Under the pieces are notes generated by a model, which saw only the letters and a list, made by a program, of their open reading frames with translations, made no database searches and was not told the origin of the DNA. The translations under genes and the position numbers were made by a program. From contig OU342634.1 in NCBI GenBank assembly GCA_910589415.1, positions 43,268,723 through 43,332,722 of the forward strand: DNA of 64,000 nt, in the 5' to 3' direction. This document shows positions 10,801 to 25,800 of this stretch, one piece after another; positions within the stretch are counted from its first letter, which is position 1, and each line of letters opens with the position of its first letter. This DNA comes from Malachius bipustulatus (taxonomy: Eukaryota; Arthropoda; Insecta; Coleoptera; Melyridae).

Positions 10801-13800
10801 ATTGGTGAAGAATTTATTTTAAATAAAATTTATGGAGTTATTAAAGTTACTCTTCGGAATACAAAACATCCCTTAGCTGATGGTGTGCAGTGTGGAGTGT
10901 CAATATCGCTTACTAACGTCCTGGAAAGGACTCGGATGTAGTCACGCCGTCGACAATCCTACAGGAGTCCGGGTTATTATCCGAGAGGGATGAATTATTA
11001 GGATCCACTGAGGTCTCCCGGGTAACACTAACATTGATGAGGTCCACCCTCCGATAGATTGACTTCGTGAAAAATAGTCTCTGGCAGGGATATGGACCTA
11101 CAGAAACCGGGATGATCACCTTGAGGTTTTGAGCTTTGAAAAGGAAAATAGTATATTGAAAAATAAAAACGATATGCGATATAATCAAAAACCGGTTGCT
11201 TGTCCGAGGAACGTAAATAAATGTTATTGAAAAGAAAAAAATAACCGTCAATAGGAAAATCAAGGGTTAGCGTTGTCTGGAAAATTATGATTATAGACCT
11301 GGATCCTAACAGTTTATCTTGGAAGACCGAATTTCAGAAATAATTAAAATGCTTAGTACACTTCAGCAATTTTTTTAATTAGCATCAAGCCTCAAGTTTT
11401 TAATTTCTAGAGCACTTTTCCAACAGCGCTTTACCTACCACCTACCTCATCGTGCAATCCACTGAAAAATTAATTCGGCTGCTGTTGCTAGAAGTGTGCT
11501 AAGTGTACTAACAGTCGCCAAAAGTCAAGTCTTTTAGTTTATTCTTTGGAAGATGTTACAAAACTTAAATCAAAAATCGGGTAATTTGGTTGATTTTTAC
11601 TGTTACATTTCCATCTAGTCGCTATAGTACTTGCCGGATTGAAAATAAAAACTGGAAGCACTAAAAGCATATGACCAATCAAAGAAGCAGTACTTAACTA
11701 ACGAACTAATTATTAGCAATTACGCAACTTCTTTGATTCGTGATAGAGCTCGCATAATTAAATTATTACTTTTCGATGCTCTGGCATATTTTCAATATTC
11801 GAGAGCTCTCGCTCAGCTTTATTAACTATATTCAAATAGTATATACCTAAAACATTTTAAATGAAAATTAAATCAAATTAAATTAATGGGTCTAGAATAA
11901 AAGAGTGGTTCTATAAATTAACGCTATCACTGTTAAAGTTTGCCCTTAAAATAATAATCTTTCAAAATATTCTAAAAGACTAGACCTCGTCTAGGTTCTG
12001 CACGTATTCAACGAGTCGTCGCTTGCTCGGGCACCGCACACCCCGTATAGGGGAGCCGCCTCCCCTTAAACCCCCAGTGACCCTTATATCCCCCGAACCC
12101 TCCTCGGCCCTAGCCCCTGTGTCTTGTCTCGTCCCCCCCTGTGTGCGTCTACCTCAAGCCCGAAGCCCGAGTCAGTCGTCACCAGAAATGGTGCGCGCAG
12201 CCATGCAAATGGCTGATTTGTGTATGTATCTATGTAATATGTACATGTACTATTGCCGAGTATCTATTTAACTACATAGATAATCTTTATATACACATTG
12301 AAATTGTCTAAGGGTTAAGTCAGAAATTCTTAGTGTGTTCGTTAATGCCCTATAATGACATTAGAGTAACATGTTTTTAGAAGTTTTGATTTTCTTACCG
12401 TATGGAGGAAAAATTGTAAAAATAGTGGTAATGAGTTTGACTTTTAACTTTATAAATATTTTTAAGAGTCACTTTCATAAGACTTTTCGAAATTTGAATT
12501 AACCTTACGAAATTGCCTGGTTTGGGACCGTGCCCCAATTTATTTTTTCTCAATTCCCAGATAATGTAAACGTTAGAGAAGCTGAGACTGAGAAATTTTT
12601 TTGAATATATTCATAATAATAATTGTGTCACTAAACCCATGGGAGGCGTCAAGATTCCCCTCCTTATCTCATTCTTTTTTTTTATTAATTATAACACTCA
12701 GCAAACAATCAAGGATTTAAAAGACTAATCGGAGCTAAAGTTTCGTTATATTATACGTACTGATATACCCTTAAACTTTTTCAAAAAACCCGACTAAAAT
12801 CTCAAATTCTTATTGCCAAAACTGGCGGCTTATTTTCTTAAAAATTTTCAAAACGAGGTTTTCAATTAATTATTGTTATTAAAGGTATAAATTAACACAC
12901 TAAAAAAATTGTTTATCTATAACTTGTCTCCTAGACATTTTTAGTGAGTAAGTACTCTTTAGGTAGGTATTAGATGGTGGTGGACACAAGTTCAGCGGAC
13001 AATGTTGTTTCAATTCAACGGTTTGCTTCTTTTGACTAATTATTTTTTGCTTTAAGTGGTTTTTTCTGATCGGTTAAAACCCGTAGGATCTTAATATAAT
13101 TACTTTATTCATCTGATTCCGTGACATTAGTCCATGGAACTTGCACTCAATGGGTCTTGGATCATGTGAATAAAAAAAAGTTTTCCCTTACTTCAAATAA
13201 AATAAGTGGGAAAATAAATCTTTTTAAGAATAACACAAAGATGTGTATGTAGTAAAAGCTAATGCACTATTTTGTTCATACTGCCCTATGTCTTGGTAAA
13301 TTTTTTCGTAACATTTCCGATTTTTTTTACTATTCTGAACGTTTCGGGATAAAAAATAGACGAAGAATTTATGAGGAAATTTTATTTCACTGTCAGTTTT
13401 AAAGCTATCATGCTTCTGTAAAAGGGTGTTGAAAATGAACCTAAAAACCTCGCATAACTGCGCCTTCTTTTGTGTTTAGAAACCTATAAAAAAAAAATTA
13501 TTAACCATCGATCGTTGAGCACTAGTTGCGGTTACCCTCACCATTGAAGCCTTATTACCCTTACAAAAATATGAAAAGTGGTAAATCACGAAAGGATAAG
13601 CGGATTTTCAAGTTTTTTTTTTTATATCGTAGGTACTAAGATGGCTAAAAACACAACCCTGTTTTGTGAGAATAAATTAGTGTCTCTCGTATCGTTGCAG
13701 CCCATTAAAGACACCGATTTCGAAAGTAAACACGAGAGAGTGTAAGTAACTATATTGGTGCCCAACGACGTCCCTAAAGTTGGAAGAGTAGGGTCAGCAG

Positions 13801-16800
13801 AACATAAATTTTATAAAACCGCAATTAGACGCTAATTAAACGCTAATTAAATGCACTAATTAAAATTTTAATGCTCTATTTTTTCCAAGAAAAACGACAT
13901 GTTCTGCCAGCTTTAGATAAAGCTAGCAGAACATGAGTTCAAAAATGCCCGAATCAGCATGATATCCATGTCAAAATGCTCGAACAATAATTAAACGCTA
14001 ATTAAATGCACTAATTAAAAATTTTGAAAATTTGTAGCATTTTTAAGTTTTGAAGAATTCCGAAGTTTATAAGTTGCCGAGTTTCGAAATTTTAAAAATT
14101 CTGAGAAGTTACGAAATTTTCATTTAGGAGATTTCAAAGTTTTGGTCACTTTGGAATGTTAAGTTTTATAGACTTAATATTTATATAAAGTTCTCTAGTT
14201 CCGGAAATTTTGAGTTTTTGAAGTTCTGGTCGTTTTTGAATTTTTGGAATTTCTATGTTTCATGATTTTGGAGTTTTAAGTTTTAAGCATTTTTGAAGTT
14301 GCGAAGTTTGAAATGTTTTAAGTTCTGGAAGTTCTGGAGATTCGAAAATTGTGATTATTGAAAAAGATTGTGGAATTGTTTCCAGCTTGACGTCTTTACG
14401 TAAGTCAGCGTCTTCGACCTCAATGTATGTACATGAAGTTTCCTGCAATAATAATAAGAAAAATACTGTCAAAGACCGTATCAAACAGAGGCGGGCAAAG
14501 CTTTTTGGGGCGCGGGGCAAAATTAAATTCGGCCCTCCACCCCTTTTCCAAAAAAATGTTGAAGGTATCAGGCAAAAATGTTTTTTTATAGAAAGAAATT
14601 TTCTTTGGGGGAGCCTAAACTTTAAAATTCATAAAAAAATTTATCACATCGCTGGAATTGGCGAAACTTCTAAGCTCGCTTCTAAGCTTTTAAATTTTTA
14701 AATTACTCAAAATTTCCTAAATTTCCGAAATGCCAAACATTTTATAACTATAAAAAGTTAAAAACTTGAAATTTTTAGAAATTCTTCAAAAACCAAATTC
14801 TATACGTTTTCCAAACTTAAAAATTGCATTAATCGCAAAATTCCCAGAACTTTCGAAAATTTTTAAACTCCCATACATTTAAAACAAAATTTTTGGAGTT
14901 CCTAAGCTGTAAATCTTTGAATTGTTTCCTAACTTCAAAACTTAAAAAAGTTAGAAAACAAAAAATTCAGAAAATTCTGAACTGAAAAATCCTTCAAAAT
15001 TACAAAATCAAACTTGAAAATTTAGAAATTTCAAAAATTGAAAAATTTCCAAAAATGCCGGAGGCAGTAGCTCTGAAAACTTCCGGTTGAAGACTTCAAA
15101 ATTCCACAAAACTCAAAAAAACATCAAACTTCGCAACTTCAAAAATGCTTAAAACTCCAAAATAATGAAACATAGAAATTCCAAAAATTCAAAAACGACC
15201 AGAGCTTCAAAAACTTCAAAATTTCCGGAACTAGAGAACTTAATATAAATAGGTATTAAGTCTATATAAAACTTAACATTCCAAAGTGACCAAAACTTTA
15301 AAATCTCCTAAATGAAAATTTCATAACTTCTCAGAATTTTTAAAATTTCTAAACTTATAAAATTCGGAATTCTTCAAAACTTAAAAATGCTACAAATTTT
15401 CAAAATTTTTAATTAGTGCACTTAATTAGCGTTTAATTGTTCGAGCATTTTGACATGGATATCATGCTGATTCGGGCATTTTTGAACTCATGTTTTGCTA
15501 GCTTTATCTAAAGCTGGCAGAACATGTCGTTTTTCTTAGAAAAAATGGAGCATTAAATTTTAATTAGTGCATTTAATTAGCGTCTAATAATTGTGGTTTT
15601 ATAAAATTTATGTTCTGCTGACCCTGTACTTCCAACTTTAGGGACGTTGCCCAACGTGTGAGGCTACATTTCTTGGGGTTGGACGTCGTTTTATGTGCGA
15701 AAAGTTTTAATAAATTATTATGACATTGTTTTAAGTTAACACTCGATTGCGAAGTTTGTTAGTTATTATTATTCAAATTATATGTATCTAATTGTCCGTC
15801 TTAGTAACGTCAATAATATGTCCATAGCCTCCCCTACTTCCATGTCTGAATTATCCAGATAATTAGATAGTATACTAATTCAGATTATAAATGATAAAAT
15901 TTTCTAGAAAGGACGCAGCTATGCACTAGTAACTAAAGCTTCTATCAGAAAATTCTATTGGTCAGAATAATTCATAAATTTTTTAGTCTAGTTTTATAAA
16001 TTATTAAATTATTACTTTATTTATTCTTTTTGATCTCTGAAAAGGAGATTTTATTTTGCTTTCATTATTTTCATTTACATAAAATTTTAACAAGACATCC
16101 GGTAAGTATGCAACAATTTACTGAATTTTTATAAGAAAATTGACCTAACCTCCAGCTATTATAGGTACTTCTTGACAATTTTCTCCGTTTCAGAAAAGTA
16201 CGTGATTTTATACATTTTAAGCTGATTACCACTTTCAAGTAATTATCTCAACAGCTCAGCCAACCATATTATCATGTTTTGCGACCATCAGATTTCTTAC
16301 ATGTTTGTTTGTTTTGCTAGTAGAACTTGCTAACTTGTGTCTGTCATTGTCAGTAGCTAAAACTTTGTTTTTGACTGTGTGTCCGTCAAATGTGCCGTCA
16401 AGACTGATAGAAATCGAGTGCGAGTTGTATGTTACTAAAAACTTGAACCGCCGTCATAGACCCTTCTAGTTACCAATAATTAATTGTTGCTGGAACTCAA
16501 TTTTTAACCAATCCCTATAAATAATAGGGATAATAGGAATAATTTCAATAAAACGTATTATTGGGTCTAGGTAGGCGGTCCAGCTTAGTAGTACGTTGCC
16601 TGTTGCGATTGAGAATAATAGATCATGATCGCAACCGGCATAGTATTGCGGTGTGATTAGTAATTGTCCTGTCTATATTCTGTGTCCCCTATGTCGCTGC
16701 TGCAACCTTCACTTGTTAGAGAGTTCTGGAATTCCTTTACACCGCGGTAAGTGGCAGCATTCCCCATGTTCTCTGTCTGTCTGTTCGTCTGTCCGTGTGT

Positions 16801-19800
16801 GCCGCCTGCTATATAAAGCCTGCTAAACTAACTTATCCCTCGATCCTCTGTTGTCATTTTCCATCGAACCACCCCTGTATGTAATACTCTCTTTCTCTCT
16901 ATATCACTTATAAGTGTTTATTTCAGTTAAGTGCTTTTTATCTCTGTCTACAACTTCCCACGACTCAGTCGACAGTGCCCTATAGTCTTAAAGATAAGAA
17001 AAGTCATACTGATGATGTGATAATCTTCGATGACAAACTAATCTTCCTCCTGCTCTTAAGGTCATCTGAAGATAAAAATGTTAATTATGGGGTGTACTTC
17101 TTTCTTATGGCAAGTTATGTATAATAACTTAATTAACATTTTAATCTTTACACGATCTCACTATTATAGTTAAGATATTTTACGAGCTTATCACCCTGTA
17201 TTTCCTCTTAATTTCTCTGGAGCATACAGGGGATGTCAAAATAAACCTAGTCTGTCATAAAAAAGTATTTCCTAAAGTGTCCCTAAACGGAGATACAGAG
17301 CCCCAAAAGGGTACCTAGCGATTAACTCTTTTGGCACTTACTTTTGAACCAACCTGTATACTATAATTCCATGAAATTTTGATATTTTATAGAGGCCATA
17401 AAAAGTCATTAAGTCATATCAGAGTGGATGTTTGACGTGCTCAGGAAAGTCAGAAACGGACTTACCACTACACTTTTGGGACTCTGTATCTACGTTTAGG
17501 GACACTTTAGGAATTTTTTTATGTCGGACCAAGTGTATTTTGACCTTTCCTGTATGCTCCCGAGAAATTAGGAGGTAGGTACTCACTGGACACCCTGTAT
17601 AGACAATTCATTATTGAAAACTCAGCACAAGATTGATTGGTTGGACAGAGTACGAAAACAAACCAATTTCGATTAAATTGAAATCTATATTATTTTATTA
17701 CCTTTGTTACTGAAAAACACCGCACTTCAGTTGATAATGTGTTGAATTTGAATGTAACTTTGTAATAATTTAAGCTATACCGTCAATCGTATTTTGCAAT
17801 TTCCGCGTCCCATGAAGGGTTTAAACATGTATTACAGTGCAATAAATCTGCACAAACGCGTGGATTAATAGTCTTATTTATCGTAGTTATCTATTTAAAA
17901 GGGCCATTACTGATGCAATTTTAACAGATCCTCTATTATTCTAACTGATAGAAGTATCCTAGAATCCAAACGGATACGAATAATGGTAGCGACCTCTAAA
18001 ACAGTAATACCATATACATTGTTACGGTAATAGGTATCATATATTTCCAGGAATGTAAACAATTCTCTTGTGGTTTTCCAAAGGATTTGTCTGCAAGCGT
18101 ATCCTACATGTACAGACTATTCTTTACATTTTTTTTTTTATTAATTTAACAAATACGTCTTATTAACAATTTTTTTTTTCATTCCACCTGCGAGTGGAAT
18201 GAAGCGAAAGATACAACAATAGCGGAACGACAGACGAAAAGACAGACTAGTATAAATCAAAATTATTTTTATTTAGACAAAAATCTCCCTCTAATTGATC
18301 ATAAATGAATTAATTGTCCAGCTTTAAATCTATCAAGGGGTATAAAATGAACTACGGTAAGCATAAAACTAAACTGTTCTGATCCCGAATATGGGCGTCC
18401 AATTAAGGCTAAATTATTTATCTTGACAGAGGAAATTCATTAAAATCTTGTGCTGAGTAGGGATTTCCGTTTCGAGACTTGCAAATAAAACTTTAATCCG
18501 TCGACTTCGGATCGTTTAATTGTCACAAATGAGTATGCGGGCGATAAGTCGTCTCTCATGATTAATTAACTGAAATCTGACAGAGACTTTCAGATTTTAA
18601 TAATTCGTCGTTTGTCAAGCAGTCTACACTTATACCGATTCATGCAATTTTGTTTTACGGCCATCACTTCTTGTGAAAAGCGCAAAATATTTTCTGTAGA
18701 CCCAGATAGACCAGCTCGACAGGTCGTGGGAAGTCTGCATTATTTTTCAGTTGCATTGAATGTCTCAGCTGTTTGCTATGCCGTACTTGTCTTGTCTACA
18801 AGAGCCAAGTCAACCCCTCTATCATTTGTCATACCATTATTGTCATTCATGATGTCTCCGCAGGTCCACCCTATTCCGTACAATGGAGTTCTCTTGCACT
18901 CGCAATCTTTAAATCCTCAAGAAAACAAACATAAAAAGGACTTTGGTTTGGTGTTCCTCTTTTAATCACTCAAAACACTCCCTCACACTACATACATAAT
19001 ATACATAAATGTATTCTGGTTGAACATCAGCTAGCGAGCTATACCTCGTACAAGTGATGAGGGGAGATCAATCATTTATTAATATAGAATTATTATTGCC
19101 TCGATTGATAAAACTTGATGTTGTATCCCTGCCATGATTTGCATTAGTTTTATCAATCAAATGCCGCAGTTTATTAATAAAATGATTAATTACTCCATTT
19201 CAAGTTTATATTACCTATCAAACCTAGTCAACGTTGACAAAATTCAGCCGACGTATTTTGTGTATTCGTTTTAGTGAAGAAGCAAGCACAAAATTGGAAA
19301 TAATAATTTACATGTATCATGTTAGTATTGTTTGGAAGGGCTATTACTCTCGACAATAGAAAATTTATACAAATAATTATTATTTTTCTTTAATTTGGGA
19401 ATTGTTTCGCCATTGCGACATCAAATATGTGACACTGACGCGAGTAATAATATAAGATGTAATAGCAATGTAATAAATAATTAAACTCCTGTTTAATCAA
19501 GTAATATTGAACTCCTCAAGTAACTACTTATCATTGGGTCCGTTTCATACCTACAACAATTTCTTGAGACCTATTTTCTGAGATATATATATATATATTC
19601 GTTTGAAATTACAAATTGCAGTCTTACGATACATGTTGTTTAGTTTATTAAATTACATATGATTGGTTTCGTCGATCATATATATCGAGATACTTTTGGG
19701 TCAAGTACTCAAAATTGATTTGTGCTTGCAAAAATGAAGATTAGGGAAATGATAATTGTTTTATTTGTTTTTTATCATTCATTAAAACCTAATATACAGT

Positions 19801-22800
19801 GTGTCCGAGATAACGAGTGCTACATGGAGATTTTGGTAACCAATTGAGATATGAGATAAGTAAAAAAAGAAAAAAGTTGCGTTATAGTCTCTCCAGTCAC
19901 AAGGTGCCTATAAGCGATTCCTTCAGAAATTTGTTCAGAGTGCTTACATACGAAAAGTCCTGATGTGTCTAAGTGGCAATCCAGGGGGGAAGGGGGGAGG
20001 TAAGGTCCCAATTTTCTTGTATCCGCTCGAAAACGATACGTATAAAATTTAAGAAAAGCTGATAAAATTATCTACCACTTTTATTCTATACCGGACTTTC
20101 GAATTCCCAACCGTTTGAGAGTTACACACTCCACAAGAGTAGATATTTTAGAAAAAAATTATTTTACGTCATATTTTTCAATAAACGTTCCAATTTTGGG
20201 GTTTCCTGTTATATCTCGAAAACGGTGCGTCATCTCAAATAAAAAGCTCAGAAAATTGTCTAAAACTTTTATTTTAAGACTTTCGAATTTTCAACCGTTC
20301 TCGAGCTACGCTACACGCTCGGAAACAGTTGATTTCGAGTGAGTTGATTTTCGAAACAAATCATTTTACACTCATATTTTTCATCAAACGTTCCTTCATC
20401 TCGTCTAAAATATTCATCAGAGAAATATATTCATCTAAAAGAAGTTGTGTAGAATTGAACTCCCCTTTAAGAATATACATATGAAAACGAATCTGCAACC
20501 AGTCAACATTTGCAACAATTAAGTTTCTTCCTAAAATGTTGTCCTTTTCAGAAAAGTTGTTATTTCCACGTCCTCAAATACACACAGGCCACTTATTAGT
20601 ACTCATTTTCAGAGACATTTCAGGAACAAGAGTTACCTAAGTGTCTGATGAATATTTTATAAGATATGAAAGAATGTTTGATGAAAAATATGAGGTAAAT
20701 ATATTTGTTTAGAAATTTTCACCTGTTTCCGAGCGTGTAGCTCGAAAACGGTTGAGAATTGAAAAAATCCAAGGTTGAAAAGTCTTCAACAATTTTATGA
20801 GCTTTTATTCATTATCAGGACATTTTTCCATAAGATCCACAGTTTTTGAGATATAAAGAAACCCCCCTCCCCAGCCCCCGGCTCACCACCCAGACGTCAG
20901 GACTTTTGGTATGTTAATACCCTGAACAAGTTTCTGAAGAAATCGCTTAGGTACCCGCTCACGACTATTCAGTCGTTGCTGTAAAATGCTGAAGAACTGA
21001 AAAATCGAGTTTTCTTTGTAACCGTATTTTTGTATTATTGAAAATCTCAATTAATTTTTTTCCGGTAAAAATGAAGGTGATACAATTTTTTTTTTTTTTT
21101 TTTTTGATACAGAATGACTTAAAAAACAATATGACGGTCGTGAGAAAAACAAAAGTTGATTATGAAAACTTCGGGATCTAGTCTGCTAACAAAATACTGC
21201 TAAAATAAGAAATCTCGATTTTTCTGTTTTTTTGAAGATATGTATTTCAGCAACGACCGAAGTTTTATTTCAGATTCTTAATAATTATCATGAAATAGCG
21301 CAACAACTTTCCAATGCAACCTCTACCTCGTATCTCTTGGTTACCAAAATCACCATATACCCCATTTAATTATTTCCTTTAAATTCACCTATCTCGCAAA
21401 TTGGTAACTTTTTGTTCACACCTAAAAAAAAAACACAAAATTCATCATATTTTTAAATATCCTATACACAGCTGATCACAAGTAATTATGTTCAAACTAT
21501 TGATTTTAGAAAATGATGCTTGAAATTTTTTTTTTATATATAAAAAAAAAACTTTAAATGATCAATGAATGTTCCATCATCTTTACTTAGCATATCTTTC
21601 AGTCTAAACCGATTATTTTTCCCAGCTGTCATTTATACAGGGTATCCCATTTTAATGTCCCACCCCGGATAACTTTTGTCAGAACCTTGAATCAAAAATT
21701 GTTTGGTACAAAAGTTGTACAACTTGGAGGGGGACATTCGATGGCACTAATACTTTTGACCTTGGGTACAAGGTTCAAGGTCATTCAAGGTCAACTGTGT
21801 TTTTTTTTTAAATGGAATTTCCTATCTTTGACATCGGCAATCGCTTGCGCGTGAAAAAATATGAGACTTTTGTCTGAAACGTTTTTTTCTGAAAACGCAA
21901 ATTTTCTCAATTAATTTAGCCTTCAAAATTGAAAATTTTAAAATTTTGAACTCGAAAATGGTGAGGTTTGAAGAGAACCACAAGTTAGATTTTTCATCAA
22001 GAAAAGTTTAATTACCTATTCCTTTGGTATAAGCAGCTCAAAATTAACGAAAACTCTGTTCTCAGCGCCTGTGTTCAAGAAAATTCGTGACGGTTCCTTG
22101 CGCAAATCCAAGCACTTTTTGTCTCTTGCGGATTTTCTTAGAAAGCTACCATTCTCGAGTTAAAATTCACAAAGCTTAAAAAATTTAATTTTGGCAGCTG
22201 CATAAGTCGATTAAATTTGCGTTTTCAGAAAAAAAGTTTCAGACAAAAGTCTCATATTTTTTCACGCGCAATCGATTGCCGATGTCAAAGATAGGAAATT
22301 CCATTTAAAAAAACAAAGTTGACCTTGAATGACCTTGAACCTTGTACCCAAGGTCAAAAGTATTAGTGCCATCGAATGTCCCCCTCCAAGTTGTACAGGG
22401 TGGGCAAATTTGGATGTTTCTATAGGAGATCTCGGTAACTATAAGAGCTATGGAAAAATGAATGGCGCATTCTCGATCGCTTTTTTTTGAGAGGAACTCA
22501 ATGGTGAAAACCGGAACTCGCTATCTTCTTTTGTTTTCGAGCTTTAATGAAAAGTACGATTTTTCACGATATCGATAAATGTCGATATCTTTCTTGGTTT
22601 TGAAGTTAGAGAAAAAATATTTGCACATTCTTCAGGCACTTTTTTGAGTAGAATGGAACGGCCTCAACAGATTTTGAATATCTTTTTTCATTTTTCCGTT
22701 ATAACATAAAGTTGTATTTTTTTAAATGGAAGTCATAGTGGGCCATGAACTAATTAAATAGAGTTTTTTTTTCTCTTTGCAACGATATATAACATGTGCG

Positions 22801-25800
22801 TTAAAAATTTATGAAAAGTTAAGTTTTCAAAGTAAACTTAATTTATCATGGTACCTTAGAAATTTGTTTCAACTATTTACCTAGTAGGCGTGAATGTCAT
22901 TTAGAAAATTGTGCGACAACGCCTGTCAAAGCCAGGTTACGCAGTTTTTGAGTTAGAAAGAGCTCGTTTCGCTTGCAAAATGGCAAATTTGGTTTATGAA
23001 AACTACGAAAAGTATGATATGTTAGAGTGCTTTATTCAAAGTAACAGCAATTCTGATATTGCATCCGAAACATACTTCAATCGTTATCCAGAGAGGAGAC
23101 AACCCCACAAATCTATTTTTGACAGGTTGAAGGCAAATATTATCAATCACGGGTCATTCAAGAAGCCTAGGCCGAAAAACTATCATATTGGTGATGCCGA
23201 AGAAGCTGCCATTAATGTAATTGGATCCGTACTTGCCAATTCTTATAAATATAAATATCAGAATTGTCACTATTTTGCATAAAGCAATCTAATATAACAT
23301 ATAAAAAGTTTCATTAGTCATCAACTAAATTTTATTTTTTTCAAAGCGAAAACAGTCACTTTCTAACTCAAAAATGTAAGAGAACTGAGAGTGTGTCTTA
23401 ATATACTATTCTAAATGAAATTCACGCCCACTACGTGACAAGTCAAAATAAAAAAATAAAAAAATCTCAGGTACCATGATAAATTCAATTTATTTTGAAA
23501 AATGTAACTTTTCATAAATTTTTAACACACATGTTATATATCGTTGCAAAGAGAAAAAAATCCTCTATTTAATTAGTTCATGGCCCACTATGACTTCCAT
23601 TTAAAAAAATACAACTTTACGTTATAACGGAAAAATGAAAAAAGATATTCAAAATCTGTTGAGGCCGTTCCATTCTACTCAAAAAAGTGCCTGAAGAATG
23701 TGCAAATATTTTTTCTCTAACTTCAAAACCAAGAAAGATATCGACATTTATCGATATCGTGAAAAATCGTATTTTTCATTATAGCTCGAAAACAAAAGAA
23801 GATAGCGAGTTCCGGTTTTCACCATTGAGTTCCTCTCAAAAAAAAAAAACGATCGAGAATGCGCCATTCATTTTTCCATAGCTCTTATAGTTACCGAGAT
23901 CTCCTATAGAAACATCCAAATTTGCCCACCCTGTACAACTTTTGTACCAAACAATTTTTGATTCAAGGTCACTGACAAAAGTTATCCGGGGTGGGACATT
24001 AAAATGGGACAGCCTGTATACGTACCTACAAAAAATCAGTAAAAATAATTTTCTGGTAAAACGATGGAATTTACCCAAAGTCCTTAGGCAGGATATCTAC
24101 AACAGGATATAACTAAATCTCATTTTACATGCTTAATCCAATTATTGAAAAGAAATACCTATGGAAAGGAACATTGTCCAGGCAAAATGCTTTTCAGCAA
24201 AAACTTAAAAGTGAACAAATTCTCAATTCAAATCAGCGATGGTCCTTTGTCCAAAACCAATTTTTTTTCGTATAACGTGTGAAAGCCATAGAAGGTAGAA
24301 TCTTTAAAAAAACACTTTACATCAGAGGTTTCAGACAAAACTCCAGAAAGGTCGAATTTTATCTAAGTAGTTGTTTTAGGGTTTTTTAAAATTAGATTTA
24401 TGAACATAATCACGAATGATGTTTTCCAATTTTTTGCGCTTTGTTTTCAACGGTAGGTAAATGGCCATAAATTCAGAATAAAATCTTACTAGATCAAAAC
24501 ATATCATCAAAATTTGGAAGTAAATCGAAAATCGACTCATTTCAACAATTTTGATATGGTGCTGACTATTTCACTCATCTTATGATTTTCAACAACACTT
24601 TCAATTCTGATTGGTCTATCAGAGTGGTGTGTTCAACGTCGAACCAATGGATACGGATCGCTTAACAATGTAAAGTTTGACAGTTCAACAATAAATAATT
24701 GAAACTGAACGTGAAAATGAATTTAAATTTTTTGACCTTTCACTTTATTCGTGAAATAATCTAATAACGTGCGACTCGTGATTGAATTTTATCTTATAAG
24801 TTTGTCTTTTATTTCTAAAATCAACTGAGTTGCTTAAAGAAAACACCATGAGGAGTCTGGCTAGAGTAATTCCGGGCTGAATAACGCCAAACTCATGGTG
24901 TTTTCTTTAAGCGACTGAGTTGAGTTTAGAAATAAAAAACAAACTTATAAGATAAAATTCAATCACTACTTGTGATATTACTACTGAAAATGCGCTAATA
25001 ACGAAAGGTGATCGATCATTCCTGGATTTTTTTATCTCCCTATTATTATGCTTCCTCGTTTGTACTTCTTTTGAGGAAAATTAGATGTATGGAGACTAGA
25101 AATTTTCATCTCATATGAATAAAAAAAATTAAACAAATACACATATTGCGATTGCAAGAGATACGACGTAATAAACATCACATTTTTAGTTTCCCTTCAA
25201 AACATAACCATAACAGCAATGGCGAATCTACAACAATAGAAACAACATTGCACACCTCATATACTTTTTTATAATATGATATACTTTACTTTATTATTAT
25301 AAAATCGCGAATTTAAATGACGGCTCGGCCTGTCAATCCCTGTGTCATTGTCAGTCTACCCGCGACCTCTGTTGTACCCCCTCTCCTCTATTACACCCGC
25401 CCACCCTCCAGTAATCTATATTATAATATAATAAGAATATCAACACCCTCTGCATCGTTGCATTGTGACCGACCACCATATTTACACTTCAGCCACTAAT
25501 TATTATTATTATCTGCTGGGAGTCAGTTGCTAAAAAAATATTTATGGAGAAATGGCCACACTACGTTTTAGCGATGTCGTACTGGTCAGTTGTGGAATCA
25601 TAATATTTGAATTGATATTTTCACAAAATCTTTAATTTTATATATTTTTTTAATAATGTCTCTATTTTATGATGCCTCCATTTTACTGTCACATTTTTAG
25701 TATGTCTGAAAAAACTGGTAAAGCAATTTTGTTAGTTACACACATAATTTATGTAGCAAATTACTGCTTGAATTAAAAGTGCATGATTTAATCTTTTGTT

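Larger units (their letters stand above)
21638..24016. mobile_element. CAGGGTA-type element, host of a nested element
   Basis: Termini CAGGGTATCCC (21638) and its near-complement ending CAGCCTG (24016) are flanked by TATA on both sides. The inverted arms include ACCCCGGATAACTTTTGTC and its complement near 23978. Once the nested 1.54-kb element is removed, about 840 bp remain, with long arms around AAGGTTCAAGGTCATTCAAG. It has no coding capacity. TA or TATA duplication suggests the Tc1/mariner group or a relative. Confidence 0.7.

Noticed and set aside
22911..22979. Extension of the HTH ORF upstream to GTG
   Set aside because: Nuclear genes of insects start with ATG, and the HTH similarity fits a start at 22980.
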